Notes: generated from the letters alone by a model not told the origin. A stretch of 64,000 bases of DNA from Amphibalanus amphitrite (GCF_019059575.1 NW_024881670.1:530001-594000); one strand, 5' to 3'; shown: positions 45,627-59,376, counted from the stretch's first letter. Program-made: numbers and translations.

Positions 45627-47279
45627 CTGCCAACAACAGGGAGGGGAGGACGACGTCAGACGCACGTCACGGTCAAATACACGCATACAAGCACGCCGGC
45701 GCAGAATAACACTGTCAGAGTCAGTGAGTCAGTAACGTGATGCTCGGCTGAATCTATCAGTGGCCTAACGCTCCGTTTTTCAACGCCTTGACGCTCCCTT
45801 GTGCCAGTGAAGTATCATAGCAGCTGCTACCAGTTAGACGCAACTGGTGATCATGTTGTAGTGCACAGAAGAGTAACACATACAATGACATTTCAAGATC
45901 CTTGTGTAAAAAAATGTTTTATCAAGAAGTCACCATCATTTTCAAACTTCGCTGACTATTTCACTGAAGGTAAAACACGAATGATGATTGATGATACCAT
46001 AAAATATATTCCAGGAACACGTGACAGTGCAACGCCCCAAGTTTAAACGAATTGCACTCTCAAAAAAGGGACATATCACATCGTCAGCATACAACCACCC
46101 TTGTCCATTGGGCTGCATGTGGCTAACCATCTGAACAGGGGGTTCCTTTCAACCAAGACCTTTGATTGAACCGTGGTACCCAATTCAACAATGGCCGTAA
46201 CCGTTGCAATGCTGCTCGTGCAACTCAATTCAATTTAAAGGGCTCCCCTAATATAAATGTACTATAACATGCATTCCTCGGACGATTGCCCATCTAAAAA
46301 CCAAGTGGATAAGCGAACCTAGCAAGGCGGCACAATCCAAAAGATTCAACAAAACAGCAACTGGACTAATGCGAAAAGCACGCACTAGGGCGATCGTTTA
46401 CTAGAGAAGGCTGGAAATGAAACGTCCACTGCAGTTTCATTAGAAGGACATATCACAGCAATTTGTCATCTGCGTGGCAAAATTAAAGCCAGATGTCAAG
46501 CGATGAAACAAACGATAAGTGGTGCCGCCAAAGTTCTGATCGTGTAATCAAGATCAGCACTGAAATTGTTCCCCAATTAAACACCACAAAAGGAGCAGGC
46601 AGAATAAACAAATGTGTATTGATCCTGAGAAACACCGATTCAATGAAAGTTATGCTCAGCTCAACACACAAACCAAATTGCATCACTAGAAGTTTGCATC
46701 ACAAATCACCGAGACAATACAACCCAGCTTCAGTCTAGCGTGATCAACCCGAAATACAGACACTTCAGAACGGTAGCATGCCATCACCCGGATGATCCGA
46801 GCCAACGCGGGCGTATCATTAGCATGTCGCTCAGGCTGGCTATAGAGAATTAACTGTCCCGATTACACAGCGCAATTTCGAACTTCGCTCAAACGCTCCA
46901 CAGTTCACTAAGAGCGCTATTTGGCAGTCAGATGGCAATTATGGCGGAAATCGGGGCCATTGACGATCGGAGCGACATTCACAACGAACAACGGTCTGGC
47001 ACAGCAGTGGCATTTGCCCGCCGCGACCAAATCAGCCGGGGAACGGGCAGTCGGACCGAGATTAAATCGGGCGGCGCTTCTGTGCAGCCACGGCGGCCGA
47101 CGCGGCCGATATGCGACTGGCTCGGCCGGCCCGGGACCGCCTATAGCTGCCCCCTCCCTCCCCCCCCCCCCACTGCTGCAGTCACAACGGCCGAACAGAG
47201 CTGGATATAGCCGGGGTTGGAGCTGGGAACTATGTTGGACCTGATGAGCATACGCGGCTCACTTCAGACAGGCTGTTTA
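45627..47279. other. Presumed Ano8 5' intron or upstream sequence
   Basis: No coding exon, RNA gene or clear repeat found. Confidence 0.4.
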
Positions 47280-47287
47280 GTGATGAG

Positions 47288-49772
47288 CAGACATGTGCTT
47301 GGATCCGGAAAAATGGATCTGAGATCCGATCTCATGGATCCCGATCCGAGATCCATTCAGATCATAGATCCAACCCCTCAATTTTGTCGAGAGATCTACT
47401 GGGATCATAGATCTGACCCTTCAATTTTGTCGCTAGATCCACTCGGATCATAGATCTGGCTCCCCAATTTTGTCGTGAGATCCATTGGGATCATAGCTCA
47501 TAGGTGCTCAAAATGTTAACAACTTTCTTTCATAAGAAGTTATGAATACCAAAGTATGGTTAGAAACAAACAATCTTATACAAAGGCCATATTAGTAAAG
47601 GCATCCAGATACATTATACAGAATACAAAATAAAGGAGGCTCATGACGGTCACAACTTGAGAGAATTGAGTGACATGAAGATTGTTCACATACCAACAGA
47701 AAAGTTTGCATTAACAATTAACATAGAGGTAAGTCAAAGTAATGACTAATGAACAATACATTACTAGGTACCTACCACATCACAATTCATGTTAGAATAA
47801 CACCGAACAAATAGTGCATGTACAGGTCTCGCGAGATTAAACGGTAGGTTTTGCACTTTTACATTTCCAGTTATATCTCAGAAACTAATCGATCTACGAT
47901 GAAGCCACTTTACACGATCATGGCCGGCTTGTTACCCAACAAGTCGATCGCATCTTCAACACTTAAAAGCTTAAGACGACGAAGATATAGCCTGAAGTAC
48001 ACTAAATTTTCTAGGTGCAAAACCTACCGCTAAAACCCGCGAGACCTGTACATGCACTATTTGTTCCGTGTTTTTCTACTTGTCTCTATCAATATACATT
48101 TGTCATGTTAGAATCTACATAATGATATTGATAAGACAATCTTGCATTAGACAACCATGAGGCTTTTCAGTTTCCAGCTAACACTATTGATTGATAAACA
48201 ATAAAAGATGATACTGACACATGTGGCTTGGTTAGGTAAAGGTATTGAAAGAAATATTTGATTAAAAAAAACTGAGATATAAACAAAAGTATAAAAATAT
48301 TCAACAGCCTGCGGAAGCGATGGGAAGCGAAATATCAATTGGAATGACCTTGGATATTTACCGTAAAATGATTATTCAGTATCTAAATAGAACTCATGAC
48401 GTCATTTCAAATAACAAATGAGCTAAGCGTTCTTCCTTCGAGTATAATGAAAAGAAATAAAAAATCAAGCTGGAAATTCAAAAGTCTGAAGTTTTTTTCA
48501 AAAGAATGTTCATTTTTTTTCTGCCTCACATAATTTTACGATACGATTGTTTGTGAATATCATCTTTGTAGCGATGAATTTTATGACGTAAACGTAAGCT
48601 GAAAGCGAGTGTGTGCCTTGCATCTTTATTTTATTCACTTTTCAAAAGAATCACAATATCTTACGTCATTAGTTTGAAGGGCCTATTACGGGGAATCTTT
48701 TGGAATCATTACGGCTTTAGTCAAATTAAGATTTTTCATTGGTCAAACAATAATGACGTAATAAAACAATATTACCAAAACGTGAGCTGTGAATTTCGTT
48801 TGTCTTTTTTGGGAGGCTCTCTCATAACGACAGCACGGCATGGCGCCACACTGGCCTTGGCCACACTGACACGTGGCACGATGCCAAAAGTAGGTAATCT
48901 GAAGTTGAAGTTGATGCCATTTTTGAACTTGTAATTTTATTAGGAAAGTATTACAGGTTGGTTGCTATTCTTACTGAATCGAAATTGTGTTGCACATACT
49001 AATAGCTCATACGAACATTCTAGATTGGGTTTTCATACCTGGTAGAAGTGGATTGCTGGATTATTTTGAGCAAAACTGACCTATTTGGCTTCCAGATTTG
49101 ATTTCCTAACATCTGTCCATAGGCGGCGGAACAGGGGGGGGGGGGGGGGGTGGCACCAGGGTACAGTGCCCCCCATAGATTTTGGCATTTTAACATTAGC
49201 CCTACTGGCGTTGCATGGAAAGAATGGGACCAAAATGAAAATCTGCAGTGCCCCGCTGCCACTGCATCTGTCTGTACTGTTTGTTCATTGAAGTAAAGTG
49301 GCTGTAGCTTGTTGATAAGATTGTCATCAGTGCTGTCATGAAAAAGTTACAATTGGTCACAAAAAGTAGCAATGTGCATGTTCTTGGTTTATTTTAAATG
49401 TAGTACAAATGTTGTTCATTTAAATTCAAATTTAATGATGATACCTAATGATTACAACAACCATGTCCACAAGTGACAATTCTCAATTGTATTGCACTGT
49501 AAGGTGTACAATTATGTAGGATAAGGGTTTCATTGGCTACATGTTGTCGTGAGATCCATACAGATCATAGGTCCTCCACAAATTTTTGCCCGCTGGATCC
49601 ACAGAGATCATAGATCCGACCCCTAAATTTTGTCGAGAGATCCATTGGGATCATGGATCCAACCCCTGAATTTTGTCGAGAGATCCACTAGGATCATAGA
49701 TCCAACCCCTCTATTTTGTCGAGAGATCCACTGAGATCATAGATCCAGCTCTCGGATCCATGCACATGTCTG
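47288..49772 (-). mobile_element. Non-autonomous hAT element, copy 2 (inverted)
   Basis: 2485 bp with CAGACATGTGC/GCACATGTCTG ends and an exact 8-bp duplication GTGATGAG (47280-47287, 49773-49780). It runs opposite to copy 1 and is very similar along its length, so both are young. It lacks the insertions of copy 1 but has gained one of its own (47799-48103). A G-run lies at about 49135-49150. Confidence 0.9.
47799..48103. mobile_element. Inverted-repeat insertion in hAT copy 2
   Basis: Long inverted repeats GAACAAATAGTGCATGTACA-GGTCTCGCG at about 47804-47833, and the complement at about 48038-48066. An 11-bp direct repeat CATGTTAGAAT (47788-47798, 48104-48114) brackets the insertion. hAT copy 1 has one copy of this 11-mer and no insertion. 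Confidence 0.7.
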
Positions 49773-49780
49773 GTGATGAG

Positions 49781-50860
49781 CATTTGGAAGGTGTTAGTTT
49801 CGTATTTTTAAGCAGAGCACCTGAAGACCAATTTAGTACAAAATTAACTGAAACCATCTGAAACACATTTTGATGTGAAACTTAATTTTCAGATTAATTT
49901 GGAAGCCTAAACTGAAACAACCTTACTCTGGTACAAAAGGTAGCACTAAACTCAAGGATTTTAGATAGACTTATCTAGAGACCGCAACAGGCTTTGCCCT
50001 GTACGAAGTCCAATGACAAATCATCTAAACAATATAACTAGTCGGTTTACTGTCGCCAGCAATGAACCAATTACTGGCGATGCTGATACCCGCTTAGCTG
50101 TCGCAGCTTACACATTAAGCGATACCGCGTTGATAGGTAGGGTTTGGAGAACACATTATTTAACGCAGTGGGACTCTCCAAGATTACTTTAACTCGGGAC
50201 TCCCAACTATCGCTTTCCGGGAGAAGGGAGCGTTCTTCGTTCCTCAGTCGAGTTTCTGTCCTGTCTGATCGACCACTTATTACGCTGTCTTCTTTTTCAT
50301 TCCTTTTTTTACCGAGACCTGTTGCTCAATACATCATTTGCGAGCCGCCAGATCAGCCATAAATTTCTATGACCTGCCTGTCCGGAAAACATTTTACGCC
50401 GTAATGAGTCTGGCAGGCTGAGCGAGGTGTGTCAGGAGAGCCATTCACTGGACGTCTGGTGAGGTTATGTCCCAGTAACGCAGTAGCGTTGGCATTTCTC
50501 GGAAAATTCAGCACAGCGCATGTCGTCAGTTCCCGGCTGACTGTCAGCTCCAGGGCCACGGCTGAAGGTCAGAAGCCGCGTGGGAAGTGAATAAGATACA
50601 TACGAGAAGAGCCAGCGTCTTGACAGGGCGAGACGCGACGTAACTTCTCGGTCTTCTACTGCCAGGATCAGACCACATTTCGGACTAGACCACACCAGCT
50701 CGACGCTGTAGACCCACACTACAACCCACCCCACAACGGATTGTCATTTAGCCAATTCAACCGATCACGGTCACTTGGTCACCATTGGTCCGGCATTCTA
50801 CCAGGAGCTCGTGGTCCAACTCAGCCCTTCTCCCCGCCGCCCACCCCAGTCTCAGTCCCC
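49781..50860. other. Non-coding stretch
   Basis: Nothing recognised on either strand. Confidence 0.4.
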
Positions 50861-50864
50861 GCTG

Positions 50865-51270
50865 ATGAGTTTCGGTCCTCCACTGTCCAGTCTCACTCCC
50901 CAGCTGTTCAGTCTCAGTATCCTACTGTCCAGTCTCAGTCTCCTGCTGTCCGGTCTCAGTCCAGCGTCGTATATTCTAAGTCCAACGCTCAGCCTCCGTC
51001 CCCCCCCCCCCGCTGTTCAGCCTCAGCTCCTTGCTGTCCACCGTCCAGTATCAGTCCGCCGTCGTTTAGTTAGTCTCAGTCCACCGCTCAGTCTCAGTCA
51101 ACCCGCTATCCAGTCTCAGTCCCCCCACCCGCTGCTCAGTCTCAGTCCGTCGTCGTTTAGTCTCGGTCCGCCGCTCAGTCTCAGTCCTCCCGCTGCTCAG
51201 TCTCAGTCCCATGCTGTCTACATAGTCTCAGTCCGCCGTCATTTAGTCTCAGTCCACCGCTCAGTGGCTA
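50865..51270 (+). repeat. Minisatellite around GTCCAGTCTCAGTC
   Basis: Imperfect tandem units of roughly 20-35 bp with cores CAGTCTCAGTCC and CGCTGTTCAGTCTCAGT. The array keeps long frames open without coding meaning. Confidence 0.8.
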
Positions 51271-51638
51271 TTTATCGTCAGACGGAAATGACGGCAGTGG
51301 ACGCCGGACTGCGGACGACGCCGGCACGATCGCCGAAAACGGTCGCTCTGACGGCCACCGTAACGACAAGAAACATAGCCCGACAGAGGTCTGAACAGAG
51401 GAATCCAGCACGGGACAGACAGCCAGCGACGAGCAGACAACAGACAGATAATAGCAGACAGATGGGAAGACACAGCAGTAGGACGGAGGGTGGACGGTGG
51501 ATACTCGTCAGAGACAGAGGACAGGAGACAGGTGACAGAAGCAGGACAGGATAATACGGTCAGACGGCGAGACAGCTGCATCGAGAGGAGGAAAGCGAAA
51601 AGCGACTATTAGAAGACTAGAAGAGAAGAGAACTTTAA

Positions 51639-52811
51639 CCCGCGCCCCGCTGGGGGGGGGGGGGGCAGAATCTGCCCCCCCCCCTTCCGTTTTTCGCCAA
51701 TAACTTCTAAACACGTTACGCCAGCGACGTCAAACTTACAGTACCTTATCATACATCAATTTCACACGTTACCTGAAAATTTGAGCGAAATCCGTCGGAA
51801 AATTTTTGAGAAATTGACGTTTTAGTGACGTCATGTTCGCCATTTTCGCCTCAAAAACGGCAAAATTTCAAACGCCGCTAACATCTTCATTTTTAAAGGA
51901 ATTAAGACGTAACAAAAAGGTAATACGTGATTCTACTTTCTCTATCAAATGGCTATCTCGGTTTTTTGAAAATTTTGGATTTTGGCCCAATTTTTTTTCT
52001 TCAAAAAACTGATTTTTTTTGGGAAAATAATTATAAAATCCAAAATTTTGAGTGTATCGAAAAAAATTGTCAGAGAAGTGGTCTATTTGCACCTACATAC
52101 CAATTTTTAGATGAATCGGTTCAAAAATGTGGGAGTTATTCAAAATTGTATGACGTCACGACACACAAAAATTTTGAAAAATGATTTTTTTGGAAGTTCT
52201 AGACCTCGCACGGAAACAAAAATAGCACCATTCGATTCGCCGTGAAAAACTGCATCAGATAGACACCTTTTTAGGCCTTAACAACCAGCTTCAAAATTTG
52301 ACCTCACTTGACCTGACCTTGACCTGACCTCGACCTGAAATTCATCCAGAGGTGGTCCATATCACTTATTGAGTGTGCCTATTGAATTCTATGAGTAAAA
52401 TGACCCATAAAACATGTGTCGCACATGCCCTTTTCTGTTTTTTTTTGTGACCTGACCTGACCTTGATCTTGACCTTTGAATGACATTATATGCAACGAAT
52501 ATTGTCTTGGTAGTCTAAGAACACGTTTTGGGCAATCAGTCTCAGTCCATTCTTCGGCAACTACGGTGCAAGGCCGATACTGTAGAAACTTGCATTTTGT
52601 ACCCTTGACCTGACCTTGACCTGACCTCTGACCTACTTAAGCAAAAAAATTTGGGCTCTTAAGATCCGCCTTGTTGAGAGCTTTCGATTGCCGTTTTCCC
52701 CGTCTTTCTACGACCATTGGTTCGGAAGTTAGACAGATGGGGGGGCAGAATCTGCCCCCCCCCCCCCCCCCAGCAGGGCGCGTATGGCTGAATAGCCCAG
52801 CGGGGCGCGGG
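51639..52811. mobile_element. piggyBac-like TTAA element, family B variant
   Basis: 1173 bp with TTAA at 51635-51638 and 52812-52815. Ends are CCCGCGCCCCGCTGGG and CCCAGCGGGGCGCGGG. Hairpins have the palindromic core CAGAATCTG between G- and C-runs at both ends. The body is closely related to family B copies 1 and 2, but terminus and core have changed together. An inner second terminal motif (CAGCAGGGCGCG) lies near the right end. Confidence 0.85.
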
Positions 52812-52815
52812 TTAA

Positions 52816-53331
52816 AGGGACTATCCCACCTTTACATTAGGTTTGAGTTGAGATAGCCAAGTTTGCGGCGAGGTCCAGAAACCACTATCTATCTTGGTTG
52901 CAACCCCCGCGGCCTCGTGGTGTTGAAGAAATTCGTTCCCTTCATTTGAAAATGAGCCCTGCGCAAGGCCCAATCTCTTAACCATTAACGGTAATCTGAT
53001 GACGTCATTTGCCTTTTGAACGCCTGTTCAAGTGAAGCATCACTTGATTTACGAATAAGCCAATCAGAGACACTTTTGTTATTGTATGAGCCGAGTCATA
53101 TTTGAGAGCAAATACCTATATTTGCTGCCAAATTTCCCCCACACTGACATGAAGTAAATCCTTCATTACGTCACAGATCCGATCTAAATGACGTCACGAT
53201 GAAATATAAAAGTCGCAATATCTCAAAAAGTATACGATGAAAACGCGTAAAAACTTGCAGAATTCGTCACAATATCATGAGTAACATTTCCGAATCCTAA
53301 ACGGCACTTTTTTGAAGGTGGGATGGTCCCT
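52816..53331 (-). mobile_element. TTAA element, family D copy 1
   Basis: 516 bp with TTAA on each side (52812-52815 shared with the previous element, 53332-53335). Ends are AGGGACTATCCCACCTT and AAGGTGGGATGGTCCCT. Related, in the other orientation, to 57614-58080 (shared TTTGAGTTGAGATAGCCAA). Non-coding. Confidence 0.8.
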
Positions 53332-53335
53332 TTAA

Positions 53336-56300
53336 AGAAAAGCGACTAGAAGCGACTAGAAGAAAACTTTAAATCTATATTATGAAATTACAGAGTTAAA
53401 GACAAGATGAGAACAAATAACGGATGGCTGAGGGTGGTGCAGCGGCATTGAAGGGAAAACAGACAGCGGAGGACAGCGGACGGACGACTGGTGATCTCTG
53501 GAGACGCTGACATGACATCTCACCTCGGCATGACGACACTGCGACGTCGGGAAAACCGTCCAGACACCAGTCAGGAGAAATTCACGGGTCAGCGGACATC
53601 GTTCACCACGGCAGACCAGAGGCTCTGCGCGAGATTATTCCGAAAACAGAGGGGAAACCATGATCCAAAAGGGAGCATGGGCGGAAAATACGGTTCCAAC
53701 GGAAGCCAGAGGCTATTCCGCCATTGGCATTATTTTCATTGTTTTCGTAAGCACCCACGTGCTGTGCTATTACTGTTATTGTATCAATGAGCTGTCCATG
53801 TTTGCAGTACGTGTCGCGTGTGTAATGTCATTTGCGGCCCAACTAGACAGCTATTACCGCCATATGACCCGACAGAAGCGGCAACAATCCGAGCACGTGC
53901 CACAGACACCCACGATCACCGATAAACGTTTACGTGACCCCCGGGGCAACAAGATTGCGGTAAGAAATTTAGCGAATGGTTCGGGAATGGACCGTTACCA
54001 GTATTTGAAATCAATTGCCAACTGACAGCGCGATAATTGAGAATCGGAAATCGATCATCGGAAACGAGCGAGGCATTACGGAGATTGACTGAAACGCGCG
54101 GCTAGAGAGTGTGGTGTGCGTGCTATTTGTGGCTACTCTCCAGAACAGCTCGGCTGATCTCTGGATAGGTTTGGTCTAAGACTGAAATGTGATCCAGCGA
54201 TTGATGGGCAGACGGCAGAAGTCGAAAAACAGCAGTTGACATAACGTTTGGAGCTCGCTGGCCAAATCCGCCTTTAGCGTTCAAAGCTTTTACTCCAATC
54301 AACATAAAACCGGTATCGGGAAGTCCAATATTATTTTGTCATTTTAGCTACTTTTAACTCCAGCGTTGTATTTGCTCTATCCCAGAAAATGTCCCTGCCA
54401 TTCAGCAAAGTAGTATTAAAAATAAACGCCAGTAGCCTCAAAATCCCCTGACAACAAAAAAAGGCAACACCAAAGCAGCTGCTCAATCACCGTGCTCGCC
54501 TGGCCAACCGGCATAACACATACCCGACCGGGTCAAGGTCAATGGCGGAGCCAGTGAGGGGTCAACGGAAAGCGGTTAGTTGCAGCGTTGATATGTGAGC
54601 TGCAGTTGGTATTGCCGCCGGCAAATGTCAGTCCAGCGAATGAGATGGAATGTCATAGCATGTCAGCTCGATAAAGCAGAATAATAACCGGGGATGGAAG
54701 TACAGAGCCCCAGGAAGTCTGACAAAAAAATCACACAACAGCTTATACAGACAACAGCTTGTACTAATCACTTAAATCTGTAGGTGATGAGGACAGGTAG
54801 CTGCATCGGCAGAATTCCTCTTAGCTCCGTCACATCTACTGATATGAGCGTCGGACCAGCACACTCATCCGTACACCAATCGCATTTCCTACCACCTCAG
54901 GGTCCCCACCAGACACCAGCCTGGACCGGGCCGTCGGCGCCGACCCTGGAGAGTCATTCCAGCTGACATGTGGGGCAGCGGGGCTCTCAGTCACATGACG
55001 ACGGCCGAGCACCACGAGAAAAGGCCACCCGGACTATCTTTTGTCTCCAGGACCTCGTGATCAACACTCCGTGAAAACCAGTCGACAGTTATGATGCTGG
55101 AAAAGGATTGATTTAATAGTTACATTAAGAACATTTTTTCCTGAGCGATGAAGGTATTTCCAAAATATTACCATCATTAGTCAAGTCCCGTTTGCTGATA
55201 TGCAAGACATATGACAAGTTAGGACAGCTGGAGCTACTGTTTGGAGCCTGTATTACTCGGGACGTCAATCAGACCTATTTTCAGACGCCATCCGTCAGAG
55301 AGACATCCAACTAGCTCCACTGATACCGGCGGAGTTGCGGCGGCGAACACTTCTGACTCCTCTCCAAAGTTGTCCGCGGAGCGAATTAGCTGAGTGGCCG
55401 CGCCCCATCCACTGCTGACGCAGAGCCGAGCGATGACACGCTGCCGGCGCCAGATGGCCATTGGCGGCAACCGGGCCACTTGCCACGGATTCCCGGCCGA
55501 TTTATCAACAGTTCTGGGCCATTTCACCGGCCAGTTTGTCGCGTTATTCGCGATAAAACGTCCTCTCCAGCCTTCAGCGGCCGGCATTGATGGCCCTGTG
55601 AAAGCCCTCGCCCAGTGCGACGGCCCGTTTGCATTAGCTGGGTCCGGCTGGTGCTCATGGAGCCGCTATCCGGGGCTCTCTGCAGCCTTCCGCCGGCTAG
55701 GAACTGCCGTCAAAGAGACCCCGCTCGTGGTGGAGCCTCCTGCCGGTGAGAGCACGGTGCCCCACCGTCGCGTGATCGCCGGTCGTTTCCGTAACAGGTG
55801 CGGGTGCCACAGGTCCTTCGGCCAGTCACCGGGCTCACCTGGCGAGACCGTGCCAGCCACGCGGTGGAACCTCGCTCATTAATCAGGGGAAGTCAGGGCA
55901 GAGGAGCGGATCAGGGCGACAGGGACAACCAGGAGCATATTAGCGTCTGACGTAGTTTAGTTTAGTGTCCACCCGACAATTGTCGATATGGTTAGGAGCT
56001 TAGCGCGGTCATAAGTTTTGCAAACATTTAGTTTTGAGAAAAGTATAGTCTGGAATTTTTCTACACGAGGAAGTCCCTTTTTCGGCATGCGAGTCACGGA
56101 AGTCGGTATTAGCAGAAATCGGTCAAACCAAAGTGAGAATAATAGATATTTACGCCATAGACCCGCATTTCGGTCCACCTCAGCGTCAATCTTAGGTAAA
56201 GCGTTGGCTATTTTACCCGTCTGAAGTTTCCGCTAAATAACAAATCGAACGAAATAGAAACGGCAATGAGAGATGAATGTCTGAGAGCCCAGATCAAATC

Positions 56301-56793
56301 TCGATTTCGTGCTGCCTTTGCATTTCTGAACAGGCCGATGGGACGGAAACCGCCGATCAAAATGTCATCAGCACCCATCGCATTTTCCGCTAAACGAATC
56401 ACGCGTGCCATCAATAAAGGCTCCGTCGGGGGTGTGATGCTGTTTGGTTTCTGCACCACTGGAATCGTATCGATGAGGTGACAATTTATAGATGCTCAAA
56501 TCGAACCTCTAGTATTGGTTCGTCGAATATCCAGGGTGCTAGTGCTACGGTAGGCGGCGTAAAACTTCTCACAAGACCCACTTGGCGATATTACCTGCCT
56601 CAGGCACTGGTTGTTCACAGAATGTCCATTGTTTAGATGGCTTGCTCCACGACCACTCAAGAGTCGGCTTTGTGTTCGACATGCTACGAATGTCAAGGGT
56701 TGCGAGCGTCGGCTGTTGCATTCTTATTGGGAAGACAGCAAAAGCTAGTAAGCAGGAATGTAATCAGTAATAGTATGCACACATATATCATGT
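53336..56793. other. Non-coding stretch
   Basis: Long frames at 53660-54025 and 55394-55882 lack family features and splice structure. No repeat recognised apart from short AGAAAAGCGACTAGAAGCGA duplications near 53336-53370. Confidence 0.4.
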
Positions 56794-57613
56794 ATCCAAA
56801 CTAGAGTTGCAAAATTTCCCTACCGCACTACCGGCATGCCGGTAATTTTTCACTACCGCAGGTTTATTCGTGGTATCTGGCATGTCTTGCCGGTAGCATA
56901 CCGGTATTTTTGATTTTGTGCAAAAAAAAATTATCAGCAAATGATTCAAACTTTGGACACTAAGAGGCTCTCAAATTGTAGTAACAGCAATATTAGCCAC
57001 TGCAAGATACATTTTGTGGTAGAAGTTCCATTGCTAAGTGTAGGGGTAACACATGGACCTCAGCATTTCACACAATTCACAGGCTTGGTTATAATTAGAA
57101 TTGTCAAGAATCTACTGTGGTCTATAAAAGGAAGAATACTCATTCATGTTGCAAAACCACAATAAACTAGTAAGTCTAATGGTAGGTAATACGTATAGCA
57201 CAATAAAATAAACAAGTGTTCATGACAACGTTCCCTAGGGGAAAAGGCAGAATCAAAACACCAAAAAACATAATGTTTGGAAACTGGCATTGAGTCCTGA
57301 GATCATGAGATGTGGTCTGAGAAACTCTACAAAGAATTTTACACTGAAAATCCAGCTGAAAAGGCAGGTGTTAGGTAGTCCTGAGCCTGACTTTGGTCCC
57401 ATAATTAAATGAAAATGGATTTGAACTGGCATTTTGTCTTATCTTTACAAGAAAACACATCATGCAGGCAAAATTGACACAAAGTGGCGCAAATAATTAG
57501 ACAACCAAGGATTTACTTTTAAGATTCTCTCTCCCCTAATGAATGGATGTAATCTGATGACGTAATATTTATTACGGAGCGAGCGAAGCGAGCGGAGTCT
57601 TTCCTTAGATTAA

Positions 57614-58080
57614 AGGGACCCTCCCACCTTCAAAAAAGTTAATGAATTGGCAGGAAAGTGATGTCGCTCGGTTCAGAAAGAGCGAAAACGAATATCTACC
57701 AAATTTCATCGAAAAATATTCACCGGTTTTCAAGATATTAGACTTTTACTTTTGTTTACTTTTTGGGATCTCCGCTGTTCCCAGCGACTTTATTTGAAAG
57801 TGCGGCATTTGTTGCGCGCAAAGCAGCATATACCACCGCGTGCTACCAAACGTTTTAGTAAAAGATTTAAAAATCGTTAGATCTCCGCTGACGTCACAAA
57901 TTCTAAGGGGGCATACCAATGCACTAGCCCCTTAGAATCCGAAAACTGCAAGTTTGAAATTCCATATCTCCGAATTAAAGCACTTGTCGATGTTGTGAGT
58001 GCCCAAACCGGTATTTGCAGGCCATGGCCACCAATTTGGCTATCTCAACTCAAAACTAATGTTAAGGTGGGAGTGTCCCT
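57614..58080 (+). mobile_element. TTAA element, family D copy 2
   Basis: 467 bp between TTAA at 57610-57613 and 58081-58084. Ends are AGGGACCCTCCCACCTT and AAGGTGGGAGTGTCCCT. Inserted near the 5' end of Helentron-like copy 3. Confidence 0.8.
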
Positions 58081-58480
58081 TTAACGGAAATTTCTGAGTA
58101 TGAGCGGCCGGCCGGCCGGCCGGCCGGCCGTGCGGACGCTTTTGCGAGGCTTATATCTCAGCAACCACTTGCCCGATTTACACGCGGTAATTTTTGTAGG
58201 GTAGCTTCATTCCTTCTACCAAGTATTGGACTATTCCCGATGCATGTGGGTGACCCCTTATGCACGTGCCACGTGCAAAACGAAGAGGTGTCAGTTTTGT
58301 AATTGTTGCAATATCTCGGTAACTACTTGGCCGATTGCGCTGAAAGTTGGCATGTAGGTAGGCACCCACTAGGCACTGCATATCCATGTGCCAGAATTGG
58401 GGTGCTGCTGCACGTGCGCACGTGCAGGGGTCGTTTCCAGATCTCGAGAACGGCCGGACCGATGGCGCTCAAATTTGGTA

Positions 58481-59376
58481 GGGGAGAGTGGGGCAAAGCG
58501 GCCACCCGGGGCAAAGCGGCCACCCATCGTTTTAGCCCTTCGTAGCTGGCGTCAGTTCCAATTTATGGTTTCCAATTATGCTTCTCTTCACGGTCGTTCG
58601 AATGAGCCAGACCGGGGTTTCAGGCCCATCACCATTGTTCTGTGAAACACGGAAAAGCATTGCTTGCCAGGTTACCAACTATGTTTACAATTTTTAAATG
58701 TTATGTTATTCCATAACCGTTTGGAATTTTTATAAGCGTTCTTGTCCATGCATTGCATGGTTATCGTACATGTATTCTACCAACTTAAATGTTTTTTACC
58801 CCACTAATAGCTAAGCTGGAATATTTTTGTCTCGGACGGTATGCGCGGGGCAAAGTGGCCGGGGCAAAGTGGCCACCCCCCAATTGGCCATAAGTTGCTT
58901 CCATCTGGATAAAAAACATTATTTATATTCAAATGTGTCGTCATGCATTCATCTTGGCCACTTTTCAGTTGCATGAGTTACCAAATAATGCAATTAAATG
59001 TTTTTTTTCATGAAAACCCTTTCTTTGTTTACCTACAGGTGGAAGATGATAAAGTAAACATCCATCCTCGCTTAACCTTGTCACCATCAAATACCCTAGT
59101 CGCACACGAGGCAACTATTTTGTTTCTCATATCGGGACTTGAGAAGACGCCAGTGGCCGCTTTGCCCCAGGGTATGGGGCAAAGTGGCCGATATGCATAG
59201 GTTTAAAGTTTTGTCAATATCTTTCATATGTGAACGCCTTTGGAAATAAAACGCAGTTGAAATAAAAGGCAACTTAATAGGGATCACATTGGTATAGAAA
59301 GAATCTTTCCAAGTTTAAAAATCAAGCGTTGGCATCGTGAGAAGCGTTAGGGTGGCCACTTTGCCCCACTCTCCCC
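58481..59376. mobile_element. TA-target MITE with GGGGCAAAG repeats
   Basis: 896 bp between TA dinucleotides (58479-58480, 59377-59378). Ends are GGGGAGAGTGGGGCAAAGCG and CACTTTGCCCCACTCTCCCC. GGGGCAAAG(C/T)GGCCACCC recurs as subterminal and internal repeats. The uninterrupted host motif AAATTTGGTACAC in Helentron-like copy 2 confirms a single TA target. Probably Tc1/mariner-type by target; no transposase present. Confidence 0.82.

Noticed and set aside
50775-51554. 259-codon open frame rich in Leu, Ser and Pro
   Set aside because: Produced by the minisatellite at 50865-51270.
53660-54025. 121-codon open frame with a possible hydrophobic segment
   Set aside because: No recognisable family, homopolymer-free but ordinary composition, no promoter or splice context; too weak to call.
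55394-55882. 162-codon open frame in GC-rich sequence
   Set aside because: Both strands are open here, as expected from base composition; no domain seen.
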